The notes below the pieces were generated by a model that was not told the DNA's origin, did not search any database, and worked only from the letters and a program-made list of their open reading frames with translations. The translations under genes and the position numbers were made by a program. From Leptospira levettii (GTDB lineage Bacteria > Spirochaetota > Leptospiria > Leptospirales > Leptospiraceae), in the NCBI RefSeq assembly GCF_002812085.1, contig NZ_NPDM01000005.1, positions 124,001 to 188,000 on the forward strand: a stretch of DNA of 64,000 nucleotides, read 5' to 3'. Numbering within the stretch: position 1 is the stretch's first letter; the number at the start of each line of letters is the position of its first letter. Shown here piece after piece: positions 43,205-53,600 of the stretch.

Positions 43205-44950
43205 ATGCCTACGAAACTTTTAACATTAAGTCTGATTTCAGATATAACGAGTCGAATCAATTCACAAGAAGATCTAAACACCCTTCTCAGTGAAATTATG
43301 GGGATCACTCGTGATGTGTTACATACGGAAGGTTCCTCCCTACTCCTCTACGACAAAGAAAATGACCAACTTGTCTTTAATACAACTAGTGGTTTAAAAG
43401 AAGAATCTCTTGCCCACTTAACAGTTCCTAGGGGGAAGGGTATTGCGGGTATGGTGCTCGAAACACTACAACCAGAAATCGTAAACGATGCAGCAAATGA
43501 CCCGAGGATCTTCAAAGCAATTGACCAAAAAGTTGGCTATGTAACTCGAAATTTAATTTGTGTGCCAATGATAGCTCAAGGTGAAGTACAAGGTGTACTC
43601 GAGGCAGTCAACTCACTCGACAATCGTGACTTCACCCAAACCGATATCAAAATCCTACGTTACCTTTCAAACTTAGCAGCCATTGCTGTCAAAAACCGTC
43701 TTCTGATTGATAATTTAAATTTAAGAGCCAACGAACTCAATTGCCTTTTCCAAATTTCACAAGCACTTGCCAATATCCAAAGTTCAGATGAATTTATGGA
43801 CCTTGCCGTCAAAACAATTTCCGAAGTGTTACAAGTAGACCGAGTTTGTCTCAACTTTGAAAAGATTGAAAAACGAGGATTACCAAGATCCAAGTCCAAG
43901 GGGTTTTCCGATCAAATCCAAGACGAAGATGTGGTCGGACTTCTCTTCAATGATAAATCAGATTGGATGTTTAAAGGGTTTAAGGTCATTACTGCCAATT
44001 CACCACAAGGGATGCAACTCACTCATAGGGGTCTCTTCCAACACAGTATGATTTTACTTCCCATTCTAAAAAACAAAGAATGGTTAGGTTCTCTTGTTGT
44101 TTCGGACAAAACATCTCGTACTCGTTTTGACGAAATGGACATTCGAATCCTTCGTACTCTGACAAATCAAGTCGGTGAAGCCTATACAGCATTACAAGTG
44201 AAGATCCAAAGTGAACGTTTGAAAAACATCGATCGTGACATGCAAGTCGCTGCCATGATCCAAAAACACTCACTGCCAATCATTCCCAAGCAATACTCAC
44301 TTCTCGAATTTGATACTTACTACCAAGCCTCACGTGAAATTGGTGGAGACTTTTATGATATGGTGGTACATGGAAAAGAAGAAGTATCAGTCATCATCGC
44401 AGATGTTTCTGGAAAAGGAACTCCAGCAGCACTCTTCATGGAATTTTCCAAAACAGTGTTACAACAGGAAGTTTCGAAAACAACTTCTACGAGTGAGGCA
44501 CTTTTCAATGCAAATGAAGTCTTACAAGATAAATCTGGTTTCCTAATGTTTGTCACAGCGATGCTTGTACGTATCAACATGACAAAAAAAGAATTAACCT
44601 ATTCCTCTGCTGGTCATAATTTACAAATCATCTATCGCAAAAAACACCATAAAATCCAACACTTATCAGGCAAAGGCCAACCGATGGGAATTAGCAAATG
44701 CGAATTTTCGGAACATACAGTGAGCTATATGCCTGGTGATTTATTAGTACTATATACCGATGGTGTGACAGAAGCGATGAATATGAAAGAAGAACTCTTT
44801 TCAGAAGAGAGACTTGAGTCTGTGATTCTATCTCATATCAACGACCCACCAGAAGTCATTCGGCAAGCAATCTTACAAAAAGTAAGTGAATTTGTGGGAG
44901 AAGCGGAACCACATGATGACCTTTCTCTCTTTATCATCCGTCTAAACTAA
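43205..44950 (+). CDS. GAF-domain PP2C (SpoIIE/RsbU-type) phosphatase
   Basis: A 581-residue protein. One GAF domain (about 15-165: GSSLLLYDKENDQLVF, GKGIAGMVLET, LICVPMIAQGEVQGVLEAVN) and a second GAF-like region (about 180-335) precede a SpoIIE phosphatase (about 365-581) with REIGGDFYDMV, IIADVSGKGTPAALFM, YSSAGHNLQIIY, LYTDGVTEAMN and PHDDLSLFIIRL. It probably dephosphorylates an anti-sigma antagonist in response to a small ligand or redox signal. It begins 6 bp after argB and is followed 16 bp later by a coiled-coil protein gene. Confidence 0.92.
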   Translation: MPTKLLTLSLISDITSRINSQEDLNTLLSEIMGITRDVLHTEGSSLLLYDKENDQLVFNTTSGLKEESLAHLTVPRGKGIAGMVLETLQPEIVNDAANDPRIFKAIDQKVGYVTRNLICVPMIAQGEVQGVLEAVNSLDNRDFTQTDIKILRYLSNLAAIAVKNRLLIDNLNLRANELNCLFQISQALANIQSSDEFMDLAVKTISEVLQVDRVCLNFEKIEKRGLPRSKSKGFSDQIQDEDVVGLLFNDKSDWMFKGFKVITANSPQGMQLTHRGLFQHSMILLPILKNKEWLGSLVVSDKTSRTRFDEMDIRILRTLTNQVGEAYTALQVKIQSERLKNIDRDMQVAAMIQKHSLPIIPKQYSLLEFDTYYQASREIGGDFYDMVVHGKEEVSVIIADVSGKGTPAALFMEFSKTVLQQEVSKTTSTSEALFNANEVLQDKSGFLMFVTAMLVRINMTKKELTYSSAGHNLQIIYRKKHHKIQHLSGKGQPMGISKCEFSEHTVSYMPGDLLVLYTDGVTEAMNMKEELFSEERLESVILSHINDPPEVIRQAILQKVSEFVGEAEPHDDLSLFIIRLN

Positions 44951-44966
44951 AGATAAAGGAGAATTT

Positions 44967-45557
44967 ATGAGACGCATTCTATATGCAATGGCAGTGTTTC
45001 TCCGATTGGACAAACTGCACAAAGCGATGTTAGATGCTGTAATTGAAACACGAGTTAAAAACGCACTCCAAACATCTGACAAATTACGCAAAGAACAAGA
45101 CAGATTGCGAGAAAAAGAATTTCGCAAACAAATGGAAGACCTTCAAAACAACCACAATAGTAGTTTTGAAAATTATAAATTAGAGACGGAAAACTTAATC
45201 CGTATCTTCAAAAACCAAATCCTTGTCGAAAAAAAAGAAGTATTAAAAGAACGCGAAGTGGTCAAGGAAATGCAAAGGCAAGCCATGATCCGCGAAAACA
45301 GATTCCAACATTATATATTACGATTCAAAGAAATCCTATTTGTGAATAAAAAGGTAGTGGAATCGATCCAAAGTTTGGTCAAAGTGGAATCAAACATTGA
45401 AGATCTGTTATACGAAATTGACAATTATGATGAAAGTAAGTTCATCAAAAAACCAGAAATGATTTTGGATACCGAGTTTCTAAAGGAACTTCACAAAAAA
45501 GAAGAAGAGATCAGGGACAATATCCTCAAGTTCCAAAAAAAAGTAGAGAATAGCTGA
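44967..45557 (+). CDS. Coiled-coil protein downstream of GAF-PP2C
   Basis: A 196-residue, highly charged helical protein, almost all predicted coiled coil (RKEQDRLREKEFRKQMEDLQ, KKEVLKEREVVKEMQRQ). A hydrophobic patch lies only at the first 15 residues (ILYAMAVFLRL), which could be a membrane touch rather than a signal. I do not recognise the family. It follows the GAF-PP2C gene by 16 bp with AAAGGAG as ribosome site, so the two are probably in one operon; it may be the phosphatase's partner. The 3' end meets the pfk gene in a shared hairpin. Confidence 0.65.
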   Translation: MRRILYAMAVFLRLDKLHKAMLDAVIETRVKNALQTSDKLRKEQDRLREKEFRKQMEDLQNNHNSSFENYKLETENLIRIFKNQILVEKKEVLKEREVVKEMQRQAMIRENRFQHYILRFKEILFVNKKVVESIQSLVKVESNIEDLLYEIDNYDESKFIKKPEMILDTEFLKELHKKEEEIRDNILKFQKKVENS

Positions 45558-45572
45558 AGGGATACCTTCAGC
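45553..45572. terminator. Hairpin over both stop codons of converging genes
   Basis: GCTGAAGG (45553-45560) and CCTTCAGC (45565-45572) form a perfect 8-bp stem with a GATA loop. It contains the stop codon of the coiled-coil gene and touches the stop of the minus-strand phosphofructokinase gene, so it can shape both 3' ends. Only weak T runs follow. Confidence 0.5.
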
Positions 45573-46875
45573 CATTCGCCTTCATGGTATTTGGTTGCCC
45601 TGTGGAAGCAAGGAGTGCTCTCCATAATGTACTCCGTTCCGGTCGTAACACCTTTCGTTCTGCAATCGCAAGTGAGATTGGCATCACAGTGAATACATTG
45701 TTCCAAATCCCCACAACACAACCAGTACGACCTGCAAAAGCGGCATGCACTGCGTTTTGTGCAAGGAAGCCACAAAATACGGAATCCTCAGCATTGGCAG
45801 GAACAGAACGAATGATATAACTTGGATCGATGTACTTAAGATTGAGAGCCACACCTTCTTTTTTGAAGTACTCGGTGATTTTCTCTTTCATAAACACACC
45901 AACGTCCGCGAGTTTTTTATTCCCTGATAGGTCCTTTTCACCTTTGTCCTCAAAGTACTTTTGTCCCGCTCCTTCAGCGATGATAACAACAGCATGCCCT
46001 CGTCGTTGCACTCTCTCTTTCAAAACAGGTAAAAATGCACCTTCACCTTCTAAATCAAAATCTTGTTCTGGGATCAGGACGAAGTTCACATTTTTAGAAG
46101 CCAAAGCAGAGTTCACGGCAATGAACCCAGAGTGTCGACCCATCAGTTTCACAAGGCCAATTCCATTCGGTGCCCCTTTGGCCTCTTCATGTGCACAGTT
46201 GACTGCTTCCACCGCCTTACTAAATGCAGTCGAAAACCCAAACGTTTTTTGGACATAATTGATATCGTTGTCTATGGTTTTTGGAATCCCAACAATGGCG
46301 ATGTCTTCTTTTCGTTTTCTTACTTCTTCTTGGATGGCCTGGGCACCTCTGAGAGTCCCATCTCCACCAATACAAAACAACATCTTCACTCCATATAAAA
46401 ATAATGTATCCACCATCTCTTCGATCTTTTGGTTCCCACGTGACGAACCTAGTATGGATCCACCAAAATTCATGATATGAGCCACTTTATCAGGTGTGAG
46501 TTCAATTGGTCTGTGACCGAACTTTTTCACAAGACCTTCATACCCAAATGGAAATCCAAGGATCCTCGGAACTTTGTAACGATAGTGTAATTCCATCACA
46601 AGAGCACGAATCACATCATTGATGCCTGGGCAAAGCCCACCACAAGTCACGATGCCTGCTGTGACCTCTTCTGGTTTAAAGTAGATTTTTTCTTTTGGGC
46701 CAGCTTGTTCAAAAAATACAGGGCTTGTCTCAACCGTTTTTTTGGCATCTTCTGCTCCAGAAAAGATGGTTTGGAACAGGACAACGGAATTGTCCACTGT
46801 CCAATAATCATAACCCGCTGGGTTTGGGATGGTGCAAGGTCCAAATTGTTCTACTTTCGTATCGTTTTGATTCAT
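45568..46875 (-). CDS. pfkA: 6-phosphofructokinase, long ATP-type
   Basis: A 435-residue phosphofructokinase. The signature blocks are [58 protein letters not shown] and IIAEGAGQK. In GGDGT the Gly at the position that is Asp in PPi-dependent enzymes points to ATP as donor, while PKTIDND with Lys is shared with PPi and long PFKs; this mix fits the long-chain ATP-PFK group known from spirochaetes and plants. ATG 46875 is preferred to an in-frame GTG three codons upstream. It drives glycolysis or fructose-phosphate turnover. Confidence 0.88.
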   Translation of the reverse strand: MNQNDTKVEQFGPCTIPNPAGYDYWTVDNSVVLFQTIFSGAEDAKKTVETSPVFFEQAGPKEKIYFKPEEVTAGIVTCGGLCPGINDVIRALVMELHYRYKVPRILGFPFGYEGLVKKFGHRPIELTPDKVAHIMNFGGSILGSSRGNQKIEEMVDTLFLYGVKMLFCIGGDGTLRGAQAIQEEVRKRKEDIAIVGIPKTIDNDINYVQKTFGFSTAFSKAVEAVNCAHEEAKGAPNGIGLVKLMGRHSGFIAVNSALASKNVNFVLIPEQDFDLEGEGAFLPVLKERVQRRGHAVVIIAEGAGQKYFEDKGEKDLSGNKKLADVGVFMKEKITEYFKKEGVALNLKYIDPSYIIRSVPANAEDSVFCGFLAQNAVHAAFAGRTGCVVGIWNNVFTVMPISLAIAERKVLRPERSTLWRALLASTGQPNTMKANG

Positions 46876-46959
46876 CGGTCTCACTTATAACAAAAAAAGA
46901 CAGAGAAGAAAGCAAATTTCATTGCCAAACAAAGGAAAATCAGGCAGAAATGCTTTTAG

Positions 46960-47784
46960 ATGCTAAAAAAGATAGTTCTCATCTCCTTTCTCGTCTGTAT
47001 GGCGAGTGTCACCATTTTAGCACAAGGACTTCCGTTTTTTTCTAGTTATTCCTTTACTGATCCTCGTTCGTCCCTTTTCCAAGTTGGCAATTCACATAAC
47101 GGAAATTTGGCGATACTAATCCCCTTTCGTTTCCCTAAGGAACTCGAATTAGGATCCAATTCTGATTTTTCTAAATCGAATGACCCTATGGCTGGGATTC
47201 AGATTTTTTCTCCCGTGATCCCCTTTTCTACCTCAAACCCTTACCGAAATCCTGAAGGGAATTTTGATGTGAGGCCAGAACGTTCCAATGCGACTCTTTT
47301 ATCATACCAACCGAATGTAACTTATGTGTACTATCGAAATGGATTCACACTTGATTTAGGACTAAGCATTGGTATGTCACTCAACCAAGGATCCAATGGG
47401 TATGTAGATGTAGCAGAGTCAAAAGTGCGAATCAAATACCGACTCAACAGGAATCTATTTTCCTTTATTAAAAATTCACGTTGGGAATTGTTTTTACAAC
47501 TTTCTGAATTGCACAGGTTTGAATCATCTGATTACACCAATCGTTTTAACACTTCTATCCGTGCACAGGAACCTTCGCGTACAAACTTCGTAGGAAGGCA
47601 AGTGTATGTGACTCCAGGGATCAGTATTTCCAATAGCAATATTACGTTTGAAGGTATGGTGAAAGTTCCCATCAATGCGAGAGAAGCAGGTCGCACACTC
47701 GACGAACTTTGGGCTCCAGAGATCCAAGGAAACTTAGGCCTCAAGTACTATATGCCAGTCACTCCTAGTCGTACGAACCAGTAA
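46960..47784 (+). CDS. Putative outer-membrane beta-barrel protein
   Basis: A 274-residue protein with a signal peptide ending in ILAQ (about residue 22). The mature part alternates polar and aromatic residues as in beta-barrels: YVYYRNGFTLDLGLSIGMSLNQ, VYVTPGISISNSNITFEGMVKVPI and NLGLKYYMPV. It has no Cys and no known motif. I do not recognise the family. It diverges from the pfk gene and has no operon partner. An outer-membrane location is inferred from signal and strand pattern. Confidence 0.6.
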   Translation: MLKKIVLISFLVCMASVTILAQGLPFFSSYSFTDPRSSLFQVGNSHNGNLAILIPFRFPKELELGSNSDFSKSNDPMAGIQIFSPVIPFSTSNPYRNPEGNFDVRPERSNATLLSYQPNVTYVYYRNGFTLDLGLSIGMSLNQGSNGYVDVAESKVRIKYRLNRNLFSFIKNSRWELFLQLSELHRFESSDYTNRFNTSIRAQEPSRTNFVGRQVYVTPGISISNSNITFEGMVKVPINAREAGRTLDELWAPEIQGNLGLKYYMPVTPSRTNQ

Positions 47785-48021
47785 AGGGACAAAATTCCAA
47801 CCCCCCTTCCAAAAATCTATCGGAACTCAATCGTTTCTTTAATTCCAAACTTTCCAAATTGATTGGTAAGAATGAAACGACTTCCTATAGGGGAAGGATT
47901 TCAGCATCTATTGACACTTTGATAAACTGAAGTGCCAATATTTCTGGGAGTTGGCATTAAACTAATGTTTTGCGATTTTGATTAAAACATTAGAAAAAAG
48001 TTAAAGATCGATTTAATTATC
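47785..48021. other. Intergenic region between converging genes, with long hairpin
   Basis: There is no gene. At 47962-47993, perfect 10-bp arms CTAATGTTTT / AAAACATTAG enclose a 12-base loop; on the minus strand a TTTAATG tail follows, so it may end the lipoprotein transcript. A smaller TGCCAA/TTGGCA pair lies about 10-15 bases to its left. Confidence 0.45.
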
Positions 48022-48642
48022 TTACTTTAATTCCATTGGGTAGAGTTTATCTCTATAAATGTCGTTCAAAAAATTATCAGGAACATTTAAATTTGTAATA
48101 TAATTATTTTCTGTAAAGGGTCTAACAAATAATATTAAAAGGCCTCTTATTTCAACAATTTCATTTTCATAAGTATATCTTTTAATTTCCTTACCTTGGC
48201 TATATGCGATAAATTCGGTCTTAGCATAAATGTCATCGATTGTAGGGAAAAGGAATGCAGTTATTGCAAATAGAAAAGTTGAAGTTATAAATTTGGCATT
48301 GATGATTGGTTTAGTAGTTATTTCAATTCTAACTAAATTTTTGCCTTTTAATTCGCTAAGATCATCTAATCCTTCAATGTATAAATTAAAATCTTTCATA
48401 CAATTACAATTAGAAATAATTTGAGTAAAAGCTTGTCTATTAGCAAGGTGAACATTTTGATTTATCTTATAGAGATTACCAAATGCATCATAAGGTTTAT
48501 AGGAAACTACGAAATTAATCCCAGAAATTTTCTTATCAATTTTTGCAGGGTTGTAAATCGGAAAATCATTTTTAGGATATGTGATGCAGTGACTCAAAAC
48601 AAGTGTTATTAAGATAAAGAAAAGAATATTTAATTTTTTCAT
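48022..48642 (-). CDS. Hypothetical lipoprotein
   Basis: A 206-residue protein with a lipoprotein signal ending LVLSHC (Cys about 19). The mature part has a CNC pair (SNCNCMKDF) and a hydrophobic stretch ITSTFLFAITAFLFPTID (about 115-135) that could be a membrane-associated segment. No known family is evident. The gene is more AT-rich and richer in Asn/Ile/Lys than its neighbours, so recent acquisition is possible. It stands alone between the barrel protein and metF. Confidence 0.6.
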   Translation of the reverse strand: MKKLNILFFILITLVLSHCITYPKNDFPIYNPAKIDKKISGINFVVSYKPYDAFGNLYKINQNVHLANRQAFTQIISNCNCMKDFNLYIEGLDDLSELKGKNLVRIEITTKPIINAKFITSTFLFAITAFLFPTIDDIYAKTEFIAYSQGKEIKRYTYENEIVEIRGLLILFVRPFTENNYITNLNVPDNFLNDIYRDKLYPMELK

Positions 48643-48781
48643 TTTAATTCCTGATGCTTTTTACGGGTAATTTATGATATTCAATTTCCTTTGCAGATTT
48701 GTCCAATAAAATTAAAAGTAAGTGTATTTCTTACCGTGATATTTTAACGGAAAATCATAAAATAGATCCACTTCGACTTTC

Positions 48782-49525
48782 TCAATCAAAAATCCGACGT
48801 AAGTACTCTTCCAAATTGATACGGATTGGCATGAGATACGCATTCATTCCATTCGCTGAACAATATGTGAGTACGTCCTTTGCAAACTTCACATTCCATT
48901 CCAAACTCGGACGAAACTCTTTTGGAAAATAAGCACGATTCCTTGATTCCCAATAACTTTGTGATTTTTCAGTGACCACGGGACTTACACCGATGTATAC
49001 TTCTGTCCCTTTCAGTTTTTCAGAGAATATATCAACAAGTCTCATATCAAAAAAAGGTTGTGTCAAAAATCCATCGGCTCCTGCATCTTTCTTCATTTCT
49101 ATGTAGTCAAATTCGTCTTTGATTCCAACGCGGTACTGGTCAATGGCGGCATACACTTTCAGGTGTTGTATTTCTTTTTTTAGTTTTTTAATGAGTTTAA
49201 CCGATGTTGTTGGGTAAACTTGTTTTGACATATCAGTCGGTGGATCACCTTTGATCACAACCACTGAGGCAATTTGGAGTTGTTGGAGAGTTTTTACCAA
49301 AGATTCACAATTGTCTAAGTCAAAATCAATCGCACGAATGTGTGGAATGACATTAGGGAAAACTGGTCGAACCACGGATGCAACATCCCAACTTCTATTT
49401 TCAAAACGTAACAAATCGGGAATGTTAATGCCTGTGATTTGGTGAAAGTTATTTTTTACAAATCCTACTTCCTGTAATACAATAGATACATCACGTGGAA
49501 CAACTTCTAATAGGATTTGATTCAT
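48782..49525 (-). CDS. metF: MetF-like methylenetetrahydrofolate reductase, short form
   Basis: A 247-residue protein of the MTHFR family, about 45-50 residues shorter than E. coli MetF. LLEVVPRD corresponds to the FEFFPPR start with the catalytic Glu; VVVIKGDPPTD matches the GD(L)PP flavin segment with its Asp; and GADGFLTQPFFD matches the ITQFFFD segment with its Gln. It would reduce methylene-THF to methyl-THF, the methyl donor for MetH. It lies downstream of metH on the same strand with two small genes between. The missing length falls partly in the segment after the N-terminus. Confidence 0.72.
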   Translation of the reverse strand: MNQILLEVVPRDVSIVLQEVGFVKNNFHQITGINIPDLLRFENRSWDVASVVRPVFPNVIPHIRAIDFDLDNCESLVKTLQQLQIASVVVIKGDPPTDMSKQVYPTTSVKLIKKLKKEIQHLKVYAAIDQYRVGIKDEFDYIEMKKDAGADGFLTQPFFDMRLVDIFSEKLKGTEVYIGVSPVVTEKSQSYWESRNRAYFPKEFRPSLEWNVKFAKDVLTYCSANGMNAYLMPIRINLEEYLRRIFD

Positions 49526-49778
49526 AACATGTCTTATGGGAATTTCAGAAAATGACTTCTTTACTTAATCCTAAACAAATTTTAAAAATCTACATTCCTA
49601 AAACTCGAAATTAGCTTAAAATAGGTAGCAAAAATGTTAATTAAAGTTATACGCACTTGCTATCCTATTCTATTAAAGGAACTTTTCATTCAATCTCTAA
49701 AATTTCAATCATATTCAAAATTAGAGAGATCACTTACGTATACCTTTTCAAAAAAGAATCTTAAAATGAAAAATTGAA

Positions 49779-50159
49779 TTATTCTTGGCAAGCATATTCA
49801 ATCTGCCATTCCGTAACGTTTCTAGTGTTCGATGTTTGGGTTGAATGAATCGCAACATTTGTATTTGATTTTGCAAAACCATTATTATTTCGTTGCGCAT
49901 TCATATTTGTATTTTGATTTACATTCGTTGTACTTCCTACTACAACTTCACCTTCTTGCAGAATTTTAACTTGTTTTGTTCCGCAGTTGGTTGCCATGAA
50001 TCGATTTGCCTCTTCTTTGGCTTCTGCTGATTTTAATAACCCTTGTGTAAGTGCCACGGTTCCACCTTCACCTGGCCTGGAATTAACAACTCTTGCTGTG
50101 GCGCAGTGCATGATTGATAGAGCTAAAATACCAATGGTTATAAAAGTAAATTGTTTCAA
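49779..50159 (-). CDS. Small hypothetical lipoprotein
   Basis: A 126-residue protein with a lipoprotein signal ending ALSIMHC (Cys about 19). It continues ATARVVNSRPGEGGTVALTQGL. Residues 80-115 are Asn/Gln/Thr-rich (TNVNQNTNMNAQRNNN), and Cys pairs occur near TNCGTK and in the terminal YACQE. The family is not identified, but the GGTVAL..G......A...M...CG pattern recurs in proteobacterial lipoproteins that bind envelope components. It sits between metF and the metH cluster and is probably not part of methyl metabolism. Confidence 0.6.
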   Translation of the reverse strand: MKQFTFITIGILALSIMHCATARVVNSRPGEGGTVALTQGLLKSAEAKEEANRFMATNCGTKQVKILQEGEVVVGSTTNVNQNTNMNAQRNNNGFAKSNTNVAIHSTQTSNTRNVTEWQIEYACQE

Positions 50160-50229
50160 GTTAAATCTCCTATTTTGGTTTTTATACTAATTTCTGAAAT
50201 CGAAAGTCAATGCAAAAAGTGTCATCTCT

Positions 50230-50622
50230 TCAGAAATTCGGACTTTGTACAAACCGTTTCCAAGATAAATCCACATCCATTTTGGAAATATTCTCTTTTT
50301 TACGTGAAATACGAAATTGATGACTTTGGTAGATTGGCATAGAATCTTCGTTAGACGAAACTTCTTCATTCTGTGTTCCAAGTGGAAGTGAAGAAGGAAT
50401 GAATGGTTCTCTCTGTTCTTTCCATACAATCAAGGTTTCTTCAGTCGGACAACTTACTTCCCCACAACTGACTTCTAAGATTTCCAATTCCGCCTCTTTG
50501 GGAATGGTTGTGTAGGTGGAAAGCCACTCGGCAAGTTTTGGATGAAAAGGAAACCCTGAAGAAAGTTTCCCTTTTGTTACTGATTTCCATCCATGCGCGT
50601 GAGAAGATTTTGAATCTACCAT
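50230..50622 (-). CDS. Hypothetical protein with C-x4-C-P motif
   Basis: A 130-residue soluble protein. The centre carries EILEVSCGEVSCPTEETLIVW, with two Cys spaced by four and a following Pro, which suggests a metal or thiol site; similar C..C-P..ET motifs occur in small uncharacterised bacterial proteins. The C-terminal 45 residues are charged (RISRKKENISKMDVDLSWKR). ATG 50622 is chosen, five codons into the open frame. It lies just downstream of metH (a 33-bp palindrome between). Function unknown. Confidence 0.5.
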   Translation of the reverse strand: MVDSKSSHAHGWKSVTKGKLSSGFPFHPKLAEWLSTYTTIPKEAELEILEVSCGEVSCPTEETLIVWKEQREPFIPSSLPLGTQNEEVSSNEDSMPIYQSHQFRISRKKENISKMDVDLSWKRFVQSPNF

Positions 50623-50649
50623 AGTGATCTCCATTTTAGCCCATCCATC

Positions 50650-50682
50650 ACAAATGATTGTTAGAATATAACAATCATTTGT
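50650..50682. repeat. Perfect 14-bp inverted repeat downstream of metH
   Basis: ACAAATGATTGTTA (50650-50663) and TAACAATCATTTGT (50669-50682) pair perfectly around GAATA. It starts 9 bp past the metH stop and ends 27 bp before the next start on the minus strand. Lacking GC and a T run, it looks more like a protein-binding operator or RNA-processing hairpin than a standard terminator. Confidence 0.6.
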
Positions 50683-50690
50683 ATGAGGTT

Positions 50691-53600
50691 TTATCCTTTA
50701 GACTTCCTGGATGGGTCGTAGTTTAGAATCGGAGACAACCAACGTTCCACTTCAGATTTTTCCATTTCTTTCATTTTAGCGTAAGGTTCTACTTGGTCTT
50801 CGTTGATTTTCCCAATTGCAAAATAACGCGCTTCAGGGTGTGAAAAGTAATACCCACTCACACTACTTGCAGGCCACATTGCACAAGATTCAGTGAGTTT
50901 GATGCCTGCATTTTTTTCGACATCCAAAAGTTTCCAAATTTTGCGTTTTTCTGTATGGTCTGGACAAGCAGGATAACCAGGTGCAGGACGAATCCCACGA
51001 TACTTTTCACGGATCAAATCTTCAGTGGTTAAATTTTCGTCTTTTCCAAAACCCCACTCTTCTCGCATTTTATGGTGCATGTATTCCGCAAAAGCTTCTG
51101 CAAAACGATCCGCTAATGCTTTCACTAAAATCGAATTGTAGTCATCATGTTTCACTTCATAGGTTTTTGCTAATTCTTCAATACCGTGGCCTGCTGTGAC
51201 TGCAAAATAACCAATATAATCATTTTTGTTAGTTTCTTTTGGAGCGATAAAATCCGCCAAACTATAGTTAGGCTGGTTTGACATTTTTGTTGTTTGTTGG
51301 CGTAACATTGGGTAAAATCCCAATGATTTTTGTTTGGTTTCATCTTCAAAAATTTCCACCATCTCCCCATGGGAAACAGCTGGGAACATACCGACAACAG
51401 CTCTCGGTTTGAGGTTTGGATTTTCCAACATTTCTTTTAAGATACTTTGGGCATCATTGTACAAGGAAGTGGCTTCTTTACCAATCACTGGGTCTTTCAA
51501 AATTTGAGGGAAACGCCCTTTTAATTCCCAAGCCAAAAAGAAAGGTGACCAGTCAATGAATGGTAACAAGTCATTTAATGTAACATTTTCAATAACCTTT
51601 ACGCCCGTAAAACTTGGCTTTGGTGGAGTGTAAGAATCCCAATCTGCTACAAATTTGTTTTTGATGGCATCCGCAATTGGAAGGATATTACGCTCACTTT
51701 CTCTGGAATAAAACTCTTCGCGAATCCGAGCTTGTTCTTCCGTGATGGTTTTCGCATACTCTTTTGATGTTTGAGGATTTAAGACACTATTCATCACATT
51801 CACTACACGAGACGCATCCATCACATGTAATACAGGTTGTGAGTATTGTTCAGCAATTTTCACCGCCGTATGGGCAGGAGAAGTGGTAGCACCACCGATG
51901 AGAAGAGGTACCTTAAACTCCAATCGTTCCATTTCTTTTGCCACATAAACCATTTCATCTAGAGATGGTGTGATAAGACCAGATAAGCCAATGGCTGCTA
52001 CATTTTCTTTTTTGGCAGTTTCCAATATTTTTTCGCAAGGTACCATGACACCAAGATCAATCACCTCATAATTGTTACATGCGAGTACCACACCCACAAT
52101 ATTTTTCCCAATATCATGAACATCACCTTTTACAGTAGCGATGAGGAATTTTGCTTGTTTACTTTCGTCTTTTTGATTTCGTTTTTCCTCTTCCATAAAT
52201 GGCATGAGGTATGCGACAGCCTTTTTCATTACCCGCGCACTTTTTACCACTTGTGGCAAAAACATTTTACCAGCACCAAAAAGTTCCCCTACCACCTTCA
52301 TCCCGTTCATGAGAGGGCCTTCGATGACATCAAGAGGTTTTGCTAAACTTTTCCTTGCTTCCTCTGTATCTTGGGTTACAAATTCGTCGATCCCTTTCAC
52401 TAGAGCATGTGTGAGTCTTTCTTCTACTGATCCACTGCGCCAAACATCATCCTTTTTTTGAACTTTTGCTTCACCATGGAAACTTCCAGCAGCATCGATC
52501 AATCGTTCAGTCGCATCTGGTCTTCGATTCAGTAAAACATCTTCCACTAACTCGAGTAAGTCTTTCGGAATTTCTTCGTAAACTTCTAACATCCCTGCAT
52601 TGACAATTGCCATGTCCATTCCTGCTTGGATAGCATGGTACAAAAAGGCGGAATGCATCGCTTCCCTAACAGGGTTATTCCCCCGGAAAGAAAAGGAAAT
52701 ATTACTAAGTCCACCAGATACCTTCGCACCTGGGCAAACCTTTTTAATCTCACGAGTCGCTTCGATAAAATCGACAGCATAATTATTATGTTCTTCAATC
52801 CCTGTTGCAACCGTAAGGATGTTTGGATCAAATATAATATCCGTAGGTTCAAAGTCTAACTTCGAAACAAGTAAGTCATAAGCACGTTTACAAATTCTGA
52901 CTTTGTCATCTTTGGTTGCCGCCTGTCCTTGTTCGTCGAAAGCCATTACAATTGCTGCCGCACCAAATCTTTGGATAGTGCGTGCATGGTTTAAAAATAC
53001 TTCTTCCCCTTCTTTAAGGGAGATTGAGTTTACGATGGGTTTCCCTTGGATACACTTAAGTCCTGCAAGGAGAACTGACCATTTGGAGGAATCAACCATA
53101 AAAGGAACACGGGCAATGTCCGGCTCCCCTGCGATTAAATTCAAAAACTTTGTCATCGAAGCTTCTCCATCGAGAAGCGCCTCATCAAAGTTAATGTCAA
53201 TGATATTGGCACCAGCTTGTACTTGTTGTAAGGCAACCTGTACTGCTTCTTCAAAATTTCCATCTAAGATGAGTTTTTTGAACTTCGGAGAACCTGTGAC
53301 GTTATTTCTTTCCCCAACGTTGATAAACCCTTGGTCTTTGGTAAGCTTAAGAGGTTCGAGTCCCGCAAAGGCACTGAGTTTTGGTTGTTCTTTTAAGGAA
53401 CGAGGTTTGATCGAACTAACGGCTTCTTTTGCAGCACGGATGTGAGCAGGTGTGGTACCACAACAACCACCAACGATGTTTAAAAATCCTGCTTCACCGA
53501 AATTTTTCATCCAACCACCAAATTCTTCTGGTGTTTGGTCATACCCACCAAATGCGTTTGGAAGGCCTGCATTTGGGTAACAAGATACATAACAATCAGC

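Noticed and set aside
48643..48781. Possible tRNA or small RNA gene in the gap before metF
   Set aside because: No cloverleaf or conserved T-arm could be found; sequence is AT-rich spacer.
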